Assembly (NCBI RefSeq): GCF_037325665.1
Contig: NC_090261.1
Coordinates: 33,004,888-33,068,887 of the forward strand
Reading direction: 5' to 3'
DNA: 64,000 bases
From: Littorina saxatilis
Taxonomy: Eukaryota; Mollusca; Gastropoda; Littorinimorpha; Littorinidae
The notes under the pieces are model-generated. The model was not told where the DNA came from, searched no databases, and saw nothing but the letters and a program-made list of their open reading frames with translations. This document shows, in pieces, positions 22,903 through 33,100 of the stretch; within the stretch, counting starts at the first letter, position 1; each line of letters starts with the position of its first letter. The translations under genes were made by a program, and so were the position numbers.

Positions 22903-23025
22903 AGGCTGTTCCGTGAAGCTGTACGGGTGCCACAGGTCAAGACCTTGAAGACGGCCGTTCAAGACTGGTTTTTGGAAGCCTGTGATAAAAGAAAGAGACA
23001 ACAGGCCATGGAAGAGCCTTCATGA
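22903..23025 (+). CDS. Terminal exon of an unrecognised spliced gene
   Basis: After a good acceptor (TTTTGTTTTCTCATGCAG), 40 codons run to TGA: RLFREAVRVPQVKTLKTAVQ, then DWFLEACDKRKRQQAMEEPS. Charged and aromatic residues, a KRKRQQ nuclear-signal-like stretch and balanced codon use suggest real coding sequence. A possible preceding exon at 21421-21496 (ending DAVMTK before a weak GTGTTC donor) would join in phase 0. The product is unknown; its place inside the candidate TIR element suggests a transposon gene. Confidence 0.35.
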   Translation, partial: RLFREAVRVPQVKTLKTAVQDWFLEACDKRKRQQAMEEPS

Positions 23026-23939
23026 TTTGGTTTGCAGTAATTGAACTTTGTAATCTCTGTAGGCTTATTTACAATGCTAGTTGCAAAAATTTGATGAATG
23101 TAAGATTTGACTCGCCTGAGAAATTGCTAGTGAGTAATTGTATTTCACAGTTCAGGTCTGTGTGGCTGATGGGTAATGTACAGAAGAGTCTGGGGTTTTG
23201 TTGGACATTATTTAAGCTAAGCTTTAAACTTCACACTCTTCTACAGATGATGTTCAGACATGATGTACCCTTTTAGGTTGTGTCAGAACGACAGAAGACT
23301 AAACTGGAAGTGCTCAACTACCATTACTATCAGTGGAGACGCATGGATGCATTTGAACTTTTCTTGTGGGTATCCCATACTAAAAATATAGAATACATGA
23401 TTCTGGAAAAGCTGTTCAAGGGCACTTACACACTATATTCGATTTTTAATACACGACTCAAACCTTCAGGCTAAATTAAAATGAATAAAATACAAGTATA
23501 AAGAGTTCAGAAAAGAAGAAAACAAAAAGTGAACAAATAGAAAGAAAAGGTTTTAACAATTCCTTGTCATTTATGGGAGTCGAACGCAAACAACCTAGGC
23601 AGCTTGAAGGAGACAATGCATGATGCGGGTTTTTGTTGTTCTTTATTATTTTTTGGAGTTGAGTTGAGAATTTAGAAGCGAGACTAGAAATATACTTTTT
23701 TTTTTTTGCTGTTAAAACCGTTATGATTGGATTTCTATAGATGTAAGTCTTGGTGCACCTGATAAAAATTTAGCCCTTGAATGCAGGCAGTGTAAGGTAA
23801 ATGAAGCAAAGTTCTCTCCGAAACAGCAAAAAAAATGCATTTCAATTATATTGATCCTCGCCACCTTATTTTGTTTGCTGAGCAGCTGGCCGCTGGAGAC
23901 TTGTCTATCATTTTGTGAGTAAGCTGCGTGTTTTACATC

Positions 23940-25125
23940 CATTTTGAGATGGCAAACCTATGTTTTACGCAGTCTGATAAATTTTTTTTAATTTATGAGT
24001 TTTATGTCATGTTTTTTTTTAAATTTATGAGTTTATGTCATGTTGGTGTGCTTATACATATCAGTGGAGAAGGGGCATTGAATAAGTGTTTCTTTTTGAT
24101 ATCATTGTTCTGAATTTTGACTATTAGCTGGCATTTTACCTTTTGTTTCATTATTGTAGTTGTTACTTTTGTGTAGTGAAACTTGATAACTCACTGCTGC
24201 CCATGTCTAGGTTGTGTCAATTGTTTTTTCTTCACTGAACGTACCACTGATTATCAATGATGACATCAGGGTTTTGTTCTGTTTTTTTCTCTGGCATTTG
24301 AATTTGCTTCAAATCATTGTGAACTTTTTTTTTCCATGCAAAGTTACTGGTATATGTGAATATGTTAACACACTTCAAATCAAAACCTGAAATGTCTCCT
24401 TTTTAAAAGTAATTTTTTTAATTTCTTTTATTTAAATGGTACACATTCATATGATTGTCTCCCTTTTTTTTCCTTTTTTTTTTCCTTTTTCCTTTTTTTT
24501 TTGTCTCTCCTTCTCTTATTTTGTTTTTTTCTTTCTTATTCTTTGGTTTGTTCTTCCTTTTATCTTCTTATCCTCTTTCTCTTGCTTGTTCCTTGTTTCA
24601 GTATGCTTTCACGCCGCCCCATCTAATTATTTTGTGCTCCATCCACATCTGAATTTCGTTCAGCTGCCTTGTCCGAAATGTGTGTGGGACACATATGTAT
24701 GTTTAATGTCAATGTTCATGTTTCAAGTTCCTTGCTTTGTGAATTGCATACCAATGTTTTATGCAGTCGTGATAGATTCTAAATGTATGTGTTATCCTAG
24801 TTTGGTGTACATTGACTGGATTTCGATCCCTGGAGAATGGGCATTAACTAAGTGTTTGTTTGTGATATCATTAGTAATCTGAAGTTCAACTATTAGCTGG
24901 CTTGTAGAACTTTTTTTCTCTTTTTGTTGCTGTTCTGTATTCAAACATGTTGATACAACTCACTGCTGCCTATGCCTAGGCTGTGCCAATTATTTATTTA
25001 TTTGTTTACATCAATGTGATATAGTGACGAGTGTACATCAAAATTCTCTCTTATAAGTTATACTGGATTCTTCACTGCATGTACTACGGCGTATCGATGA
25101 TGACTATCAGGGTTTTGTTCTATTT
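23940..25125. repeat. Diverged ~400-bp internal duplication
   Basis: Blocks at about 23940-24285 and 24735-25130 share, in order, TTTTA(C/T)GCAGTC, GGAGAA.GGGCATT, AAGTGTTT, GATATCATT, CTATTAGCTGGC, CTCACTGCTGCC and ATCAGGGTTTTGTTCT. They are separated by a long pyrimidine tract (24455-24600). The duplication belongs to the right half of the 8.6-kb element. Confidence 0.55.
24455..24605. repeat. Pyrimidine tract
   Basis: About 150 bases almost entirely C and T on the plus strand, with runs of up to nine or more T. This explains the Phe/Leu-rich frames drawn through it, which are not genes. Confidence 0.7.
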
Positions 25126-25405
25126 ATTCTTTGTTCTGCCAATTTGAATTCTGCTTTGAATAGTATTTTGATCATTTTTGTTTCCGTGCTGCTGGTATGT
25201 CAAAATGCAGTGAAATTAAAACCTGGAAGTCACAATGGCAATAAGCGAGATTCAAATCTCTCCTTTGTTTTAATCAATTTATTTGACTGCATTTTTGTTT
25301 TAGAACTTGTACATAATTATGATCATCTCTGTTATCGAACCTGCACGCTTGACCTTTGTCTTTCTGGATCAATACAATGTTGTGCACTGCCCATTATTTG
25401 TTTGT

Positions 25406-25850
25406 GAGTGCGTAAAGCGGTTGTGTGGTCTGCGTAAAATTGTGTAGGTCAATCGTGACATCTGCGTGGAGAGTGCGTCAAATGCGTGAGAATGCGTAAA
25501 GCAATTGTGACATCTGCGTGGAGAGTGCGTCAAATGCGTGAGAATGCGTACAGCAATTGTGACATATGCGTGAAGAGAGCGTAAAAAGCGCGTAATGCCT
25601 GAGAATGCGTCAATAATTCGTAACATCTGCGTGGAGAGTGCGTAAGATGATCAGGACATCTGCGTCAAGAGCGCGTTAAATGCGTAAAGCAATCGTGTCG
25701 TCTGCGTGGAGAGCGCGTTAATAGCGTGAGAATGCGTAAAGCAATCGTGACGTCTGCGTGGAGAGTGCGAATTTGTCTTGGTGTCAAATAAGCGTGCGCT
25801 GGAGGTGCGTATGGTCTGCGTAATCTGAGGGAAAACGAGTGTGTCACGCA
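25406..25850. repeat. Degenerate subterminal GCGT tandem array
   Basis: About eight imperfect units of 50-60 bp built on TCTGCGTGGAGAGTGCGT, AAATGCGTGAGAATGCGT and AAGCAATCGTGAC. The word TGCGT recurs many times. The array lies 100 bp inside the right TIR of the 8.6-kb element, where transposase-binding repeats are often found. Confidence 0.7.
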
Positions 25851-25965
25851 TGTATTTCGCTTTGCAAAATCGCGCGCGTTACGCATGCGTCCAGTGCAGT
25901 TGTTACGCAGAGTTTGGCGACTGCGACACGCATTCGCTGCGCAAAATTTTGCTGGCTGGGATATA

Positions 25966-25984
25966 GGGGGGGGGGGGGGGGGGG
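25966..25984. repeat. Poly-G run
   Basis: About 18 consecutive G immediately outside the right TIR of the 8.6-kb element. Such runs vary in length and can mis-assemble. Confidence 0.7.
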
Positions 25985-26589
25985 ATAAAAATGCGTAGTA
26001 AATAAACATTCCATGATGACATTAACTGTGACAACTAGACCCTTGACACCTGGCACTGTTAGTGTTACAAAGGACAAACGTACAGGCCAGACACACACTG
26101 TGACATTACTCTGTCTGACTCAGTCTGCAGTGCAGAGCATATATTTATACGTGTAGTCTGTGCGTACATGATAACAACAACAAAACAATAAAAGATAACA
26201 GATGTAAAAAAAAAAAAAATCGTATCAGTCACAACAAACTTCTTTATCTGCACGCACTATGAACAATGAAGGTCAGCTTCCTATCGAGGAAGAAGATAAT
26301 ACCTTCAGAGACGGTAAAAAGTTCTGCACAGTGCAAACAGAACGAATCCGAAAGTGGGATGAAATTGACCTCAAGCACTTCCGGGAAAGTTCACTTTGGG
26401 GAAGGGATGTGTATAATTCTTCACACGTCTTTCTGACAGGTCTTTTTGACAAATAAATACAACTTTTAATGGGGAACAAGAAAATTCCGTAAATTGTGAG
26501 CTGTTTTAACTAGCTCACATAATTTCAACACGAATGGTAGACACCGCACGCCACAAAGGCTACAGCATTCCCTCTACTTCCGCTGAATG

Positions 26590-27118
26590 GTACAGACCTT
26601 GTGGAACATGGCGGCGGTCATGTGAACGTTGCGAATCTTTGCATGATTCAGTGAACTCATCTTTGCATAGTTAGAGAAGTGAGGTTTGAATGCATACTGC
26701 TGAAAGGCATGCCATGCTATGTTGCTAACTTTGTGTTGGGTTTTAAGACTGAGTCTGTGCTTGATTTCTGTCGCTTCTAGACCGTGTGTCGGCTAATAAT
26801 TATGTCATAATCACATCAGAATGACTGATACTGTTGTTTGTTTACAAACATATCTACTGTGATCGCCTTCAATAAAGTTTCATTGTGCATTATTTTCTGT
26901 GCTTGAACATCTTCATTGAACTGTAACAAAGAGAAATATGACAATTGACATCTAACTCTAAGCGATATCTTTGCATCCAGAGTTTTAAAAATGTCACAAG
27001 ACTTCAGTGAGAACAGAATTCTAATCCTTCAGGACAATAACTGAGCTGCAGAGTTCAAAAATAAAAGTTCAGCTGGGCGTGAACAGCAACGCAAATCCCT
27101 TATTTAGTTGGAGTTAAA
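26590..27118 (+). promoter_or_regulatory. TECPR2: Probable TECPR2 promoter and 5' UTR
   Basis: AACATGGCGGC (26605-26615) matches the YY1-type element common just downstream of housekeeping gene starts. GTCATGTGAAC (26617-26627) overlaps an E-box of the TCAYGTGA type bound by MiT/TFE factors. The same bases form a five-codon upstream ORF (MAAVM, 26608-26625). A tract TTATTTAG about 10 bp before the start codon could be an acceptor, implying a 5' UTR intron. Inferred from position and motifs only. Confidence 0.4.
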
Positions 27119-30100
27119 ATGAGTTCACAGGAAAATACAAGCGACATTACACAGGTAACGATGGAACCAAAAGAAAATGAGGAATCAAGTGCCAGTGAAA
27201 CTGAAAGAACACAGGTTATTATCAGCAACACTGCCTCATCAGATGTGACAATGGAATCAACAGAAAGTAGAAAATCCAGTGCTGATGATAAAATGAGGTC
27301 TGGCAACAGTGCCACATCAGACTTGGAGGATGCTGCTGCTGGGATGGAGGAAGGGGGAGAGGCTGAGTTAAAAATTCCAAGAGAGCATGCACGCCTGGAC
27401 TCACTTTTGTCTCAAATTCCCAAGAAAGCTCAGCATGGACTTCTGATGCAGTGTGACCTGATTCTGACTTGCATTGATGCCAACGAGCACTTCATTGCCC
27501 TGGGCACAAACATTGGTCTGACGTTCCTCTACGGCCGTAAAGATCAGACTGTTCAACGGCTCAAGTCAGAGGTATTCTTTTCTATACTTGCATGTTGCTT
27601 CTCTCTGGGTTTATTCATATTTGCATACAGGTAGCGGACATTATGATTTGTATCAATTACATTCGCAGGTTTCTCAGGTTGCATTGCCAGTTGAGTAAGT
27701 CAATTTAGTTTTGGGGAATTTCATAAAAAAACATTGTCATCTTTATAGTTTCCAAACCCAAACCCAATCCCATGCACTGTTTTGCTAAGAAAAAAGAAGA
27801 TGAAAGAATGGGCATAAGTTTTACATTTGTAGATTTTTACTAAATTGAATTATTGATTTTCTTTCAATGTTAAACTTAAAGATGCTTTACAGTACATAAC
27901 TTAATTGTCACTTTTTTCAGGTATCAAATGAAGTTATAACCTGCATCAAATTACACCATGGGGTGGATCATCAGCTGGCCACAGGAATGGCGTCGGGCAG
28001 CCTCTGCATCTTCCTCATCCCTAGCTACATCTCACAGCACAAAAAACAGGTACAGTGAACTCACAATCCCCGCCCCCTTGACCCCCCTCCACCCCCCTTT
28101 GACCCCCATTGACCCCCGTCCACCACCCCTTGACCCCCCCCCCCCCTTTGAAGACCCCAGATTTAAGGCTGCCTCCTTTTTGATTCAAGATCCTGTTTTC
28201 TCTGACTTTCTTTCAGTCTTTGGTCACAGTGGAAAGGTGATTTATACATAGAACGAACCTTGTCGTTGATTCTTTACAAGGACTGGTCATTGCAGGCAAG
28301 TGGTTGTTATTGAGAGAATGGCCATCAGGGCACGTGCAACTGTTTCCGCAAATGAACATGATAAGAACTTACAGGCAAATCCGGATAAGACGAAATTGAA
28401 GGGACCGAATTGTTATTGTGTCCTATCCGAAATTTCGACTTGGTCATAGTACAGTGGAACCCCTCTCTAGCGACCTTGAAAATGTTGACAAAAATCGGTC
28501 CTTATGGAGGGGGGTCCTTACAGAGGGAGGGGGCGGGGCCACAAAGAAAGTCACCTCAGATTTTCTTAAAAAAAGAAAACAGAGAAGTTTGAGTTGCTGA
28601 CGACCGTTTCCTCAAGTAAACTGCTTCGATTTCATGTTTGACATTGTCGATGGTGTCCACCAGTTCTGGTGCATGTTTCAATGCAAAAAGAGTTAGTTTC
28701 TGAGCAAGCATTTCTTTACAGCAGTCCCTGCAATGATGAAGGCCCTCCGAGAAAGAGAGTGAAAAATCGGCCACCGTTCTCAGCATCGGGTATCTGTGTG
28801 TAACCTCTTTCATTGACAAGATACTCTTGTTTCCCTGCAGCCTTGACCAGTGAGTCGGTTACCTAATCTGTGAACCCTTCAGTTGTGTTGCTTTGTCAAA
28901 AGTTAGACACAGTCAACTAGTTTTGCTCTGAGTGAACAGCGGTGCAGCTGGGTGACACCTCTCTGGCCACAGCACCAAACAGTACATGGCTGGGGAGAGA
29001 GAGAGAGAGAGGGGGGGGGGGGGGTGGGGGGTAGCTGGCTAAACTCAGTGGGGTGTCCGGTGTCACTGAAGTCAGCAGGAAGAGCATTGGAGAGAAATAG
29101 AGAGGTGTACTCTTCCAAACAATTTCCAAAGATCAGTTGTAGGGCTTAGGGTAGTCAGTGAGGGAGAGTGAGAGCTGTTTGTGTACAGTCCGACTGAAGA
29201 GTGAAAAGTCACTGCCACAAGATCGGCATGCAGTCAATAAAGCCAGACAAGAAGAATGATTATGACATGCGGCTCTATCTGCTGGGTTTTTTTTTTTATT
29301 CAAACTGGTTTTCAACGCTTATTCTCACAAAGCATCTGCACACCTGCCTCTGCCTCTGTGCTGTGTTTGTGTGGCTGCTTTCGTATGATGTCAGTGCATG
29401 GTGAGTGCGTTCACTGCCTTGTCACCACTTCCCCACCTTTTTCAGAATGTTTTCTTGGAGTTGGATAATTCTCCTTACTCCTCGCCCCCTCCTTACTCCT
29501 CGCCCCCTCCTAACTTCAGTTCATACTTTATTGCGTGCCGACTGACCAGTCGGTGTGGCGTCCGTGTAGAGAAGAAGGGAATAAGGTTACACAATGCGCT
29601 AGTGTGAGACACCAAGTTTCGTGTTTCGAGTTGCTGTAGTAAATATAGAGTAAACTTTGTCTTTGGGACTGACTTTCTGTTGTGTGCTATCCGTCTTTCG
29701 ACTTACGTAAGAGAAATCCCATTTCGAGCTCAGGGTACTTTGTACACATAGATAAAGAGGGATAATTCCGGACCAGAATTTCTTTGTGTGCTAAGCGAAT
29801 TTTTGACTTAACCGTTTGTGAGTTAGCTGGATTTGCCTGTAAATTTTTTAGGGGCAAGAACGTGCTCTTGCTGTTTAAAGTTTTGCATTTGAATTTTCTG
29901 TTTTCAGTTGCAGAAGTTTGATGTGCGTTCAGTCCATCGCCACTACATCACATGCGTTGAGTGGAGCACCAATGGAATGAAGCTGTTCAGTGGGGACAAA
30001 ACAGGACATGTCGTCGTGACAGAAGTCGATTTCTATCAGGTATGGATTTTATGGGGATTTCTTGTAAGCATATACAACAGTTTGCTTTGGTCAGCTAAAA

Positions 30101-33100
30101 CTAAGTCTGTTGGTGACAATTTCTTATAGACCCCAAATTAGTTGAAAAAGGCTTGAATTCTCAAGAGTCAAAAGAGTGTGCCAGTAAATTTAACTAAAAT
30201 CTCATGTTCACACCAAAAGTACATATTTATACTGATATAGGCACCTTTGATTTCAAAGCCTTGATGTGAGGCCAGACTTTGGTTACATTTTTTTAAACTT
30301 TGCCCGGATTTGTTTTGTGTGTGTTTTCTTTAACAATAAATGCTGTTGTTATTACTAGTACTGTAGTAGGGTCCTCGCATCCACCACCTGTTATGCTATG
30401 ACTCTAGTATTTGTATTTTCACAGGGTGAGTGCAAGTCATCACTGCTGCTGGTGGAACCACCAACAGAGATTGTTCAGCTGAACTATGACCACAAAGTGC
30501 TGCTGATATCCACCAAACAGCGCTCTTTTGTCTGCCGTCTGGATACAGCTGGGGAGACAGTTCAGGCTGGCCAGCAGGAGAGGAAAGTGTAAGAGAATTA
30601 TAGAGTCTCGGGTATAATTGTTGTCAGTTCGATAGGTGATAATGAAGTGGTGGATAAAATGATAAGTTGCATTCAGATGGGGTTGGGGATGGAGGGCGTT
30701 TGGAGCAGAAACAAAGACGTTTAGAAGCAGACAAAGATGGCAAAGAATTTTCTAAAGCAGCACTGCAGGTGCAAATGAGGCTGTTGAATATATCTGCAGA
30801 GCAATTGAGTTTGTGCCGTCAGTTCATTGCAAAACATAGGCAGCCTTCATAATTTTGTCATTGTTTAATTTCAGCATGTTTCGTGAGGTCAACAAAACTC
30901 TGCAAAAACGTTATGTGGGTCATATGATTTTGTTGAGCAATGCATTTTTTTGTTTCAGATTATCTGCTTAGGTTATCATTATATCAAAATCAATCAAGTT
31001 CTCTTTCATGCCATCAGTTAACAGGCTTAATATCTTACCACTGTAACATCAATGCTTTCATTTACTTATGATAATCCCTTTTTTCACCAGCAAGGGAAAT
31101 TTTGGAGCTTGCTTCATCCCTGGTCTCTGCAAAGTGGAGGATGCCCTTCTCTATGCAGCTCGGCCAGGCTGTCGTGTGTGGCTTGCCAGCATCTCCGGCG
31201 CTGTCCTCAACACTCACATCTTCAAGGAAAGCATCAACGCTGGGGTGCACGAGATTCCAGTTCTTCGGCCCAGCAAAAGCACCTTTAACCCTAACGCCGA
31301 GCTTCAGTTCAGTCGACTGCTGATTTACAAGGAAAAGCAACTCATAACGTACAACACCACCACATTGTTTGTGCTGGATCCCAAGATGAACCGGGTCGTG
31401 GCCAGTCAGAACCGGTTGGGTGGAATCGTGGATGTGGCGGTTCACAAGGATGAGGTGTTTGTGCTGAGGAGGCACAATGAGGATTCAGTGATTCGCATCG
31501 CTCTCGAACCGGAGGAAATCTGCCACAGAGGTCAGGGGAAAATAATGCAGGATATGGGGAGGTCTAAAGCATGTCATATTGAGTATGTCGAGTTATTAGT
31601 GAAAACAAAGACTTACAGTGAAACACATTTTTAAGTGCAGAAAAGTACAGAGTAGGTAAAAGAGCAGTGACATGGGTGCTTGTAGCTATGTCTGAAGCCT
31701 AAACATTAGCATTTTGATAAGTATTCCAGCAGACGGTTGTCGGAACAAAATAACGATCTGAAGCAAAGTGGACTAAGACTGATCCCATAGTATCAGCAGC
31801 AGCATTGGGACATTTTCCAGAAGATGTTTCAGACCCCACATGCCTCCATGTTCATATTATGCTGGAATTTCCATTTTCTCTTTTTTGTATAAAATGCTAG
31901 ATGAAACAAAGAAGTTATGTCATAATTGTTATAATGAAAAGTGTTTTCATCCATTTTGTTTGCAGCAATGCCATTCGACCTGCCGCTCTCCACAACAACT
32001 GCTGGTGCAGCCAGCACCAATGCTTCCCCTACTGCAACTCCCATCACAGCCAAGAAACAAGAGCCACATGAGAACAAAACCAAGGCTTTCTTCAAGAAAA
32101 ACTTCTTCGCTCCTTTGAAGAAACTGGACAACTTCATTCACGAACAAAAAGCCCACATCGCAGAATCCCTTCAAGACAGACCACAGCCTCCTCAGAGCCT
32201 ACATCCTGTGATCAAATCTGCGGCGGACACTGCAAAACCACCTTCTGGTCAGAACAAGAGTGAAGATTCGTCTCCGGATCTGCCTCCAGTTGTGCATTTG
32301 GATTCACCAGATCTTGACTTACGAGTCTTCACCGGTGGATCCAAGGAGGCTGGAACGCCAGTGGATATCAAGTCACCTGACAGTGCTCACAGTGCATTGT
32401 CTGTTTTTGCTGATGAAGCAGCGTCACCTGTTTCAGAAGGAGTTATGGGTTCTTCAGGTTTGAGGGTGCAAATCACAGCACCTCAAAACAAGGATGAAGC
32501 AAGTGGTGGTAAGATTCTTCAAATCATTGTGGTAAACGTGCATATTGTTCAATAAGATTTGATAGCCTGAATTTTATTTAATATTTAACATTTATTTTGT
32601 GGATTGTGCAGAGGTTAATTCACTCCACAAAAGTGGCTACACTCTAGTACGCTGTCAGACATTTTCTTTGAAACATTGACTAATCCTGAAACAGTGGCAG
32701 AGCTGTTCTTGTCTCATACAATTCAGTCAAAAAACCAAAACAGGTGGAATTTTAATTACACTGCTCTGAAGGTGTGATTCTTGTATGGCCGATACTAAAT
32801 TTCTGAACAAATATTACATCGTTTATTCATTATTGTTGGATTGCTTCATCACTTTTGCCACGTTCCCTGAAGAACCAATAAAACATTTAATTTGGCATTG
32901 GTTGTATCGGAAATGTTGAATTACTTCTTTTGTTTGTATTCTGACTTTAAACTCGGCAGGAGTTAATGACAAGAAATTTGCAGATTAATTTTTGTTATAA
33001 ATGAGGGAAAATTCTGAAATACAATGCATTTTCTATTTTGTTTAGGCCAAGGGCATCTTGGACCGATTGGAGATCGCATCGATCTATCGGCAAGCCCTGG

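Larger units (their letters stand above)
17351..25962. mobile_element. Candidate ~8.6-kb TIR element of unknown superfamily
   Basis: TATCCCAGCCAGCA at 17355-17368 is exactly inverted as TGCTGGCTGGGATA near 25949-25962. A TA duplication plus a 12-bp TIR, TCCCAGCCAGCA, fits best. Both termini carry unusual CpG/GCGT-rich subterminal DNA (to about 17530 and from about 25400) in an otherwise AT-rich region. Inside are a possible spliced ORF (19387-20377), a good terminal exon (22903-23025), a diverged internal duplication and a TTAA-bounded piggyBac MITE. No transposase family was recognised. It could alternatively be two independent ends flanking ordinary intergenic DNA. Confidence 0.5.

Noticed and set aside
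25406-25850. CRISPR-like regular repeats
   Set aside because: Units are degenerate tandem copies without unique spacers, in a eukaryotic genome; fits a subterminal satellite.
17351-25962. Polinton/Maverick identity for the 8.6-kb element
   Set aside because: The short 12-14 bp TIR, TA-type target and lack of recognisable integrase, polymerase or capsid-type genes argue against it.
26259-26456. 65-codon ORF (MNNEGQLPIEEEDN...) upstream of TECPR2
   Set aside because: No recognisable family, no supporting splice or neighbour context, and short. Could be chance; listed only as unproven.
31531-31634. Extension of TECPR2 exon 5 to the in-frame stop at 31634
   Set aside because: A donor at 31531 (GTCAGG) joins in phase to exon 6 and continues conserved gene structure; read-through would truncate the protein before the TECPR repeats.
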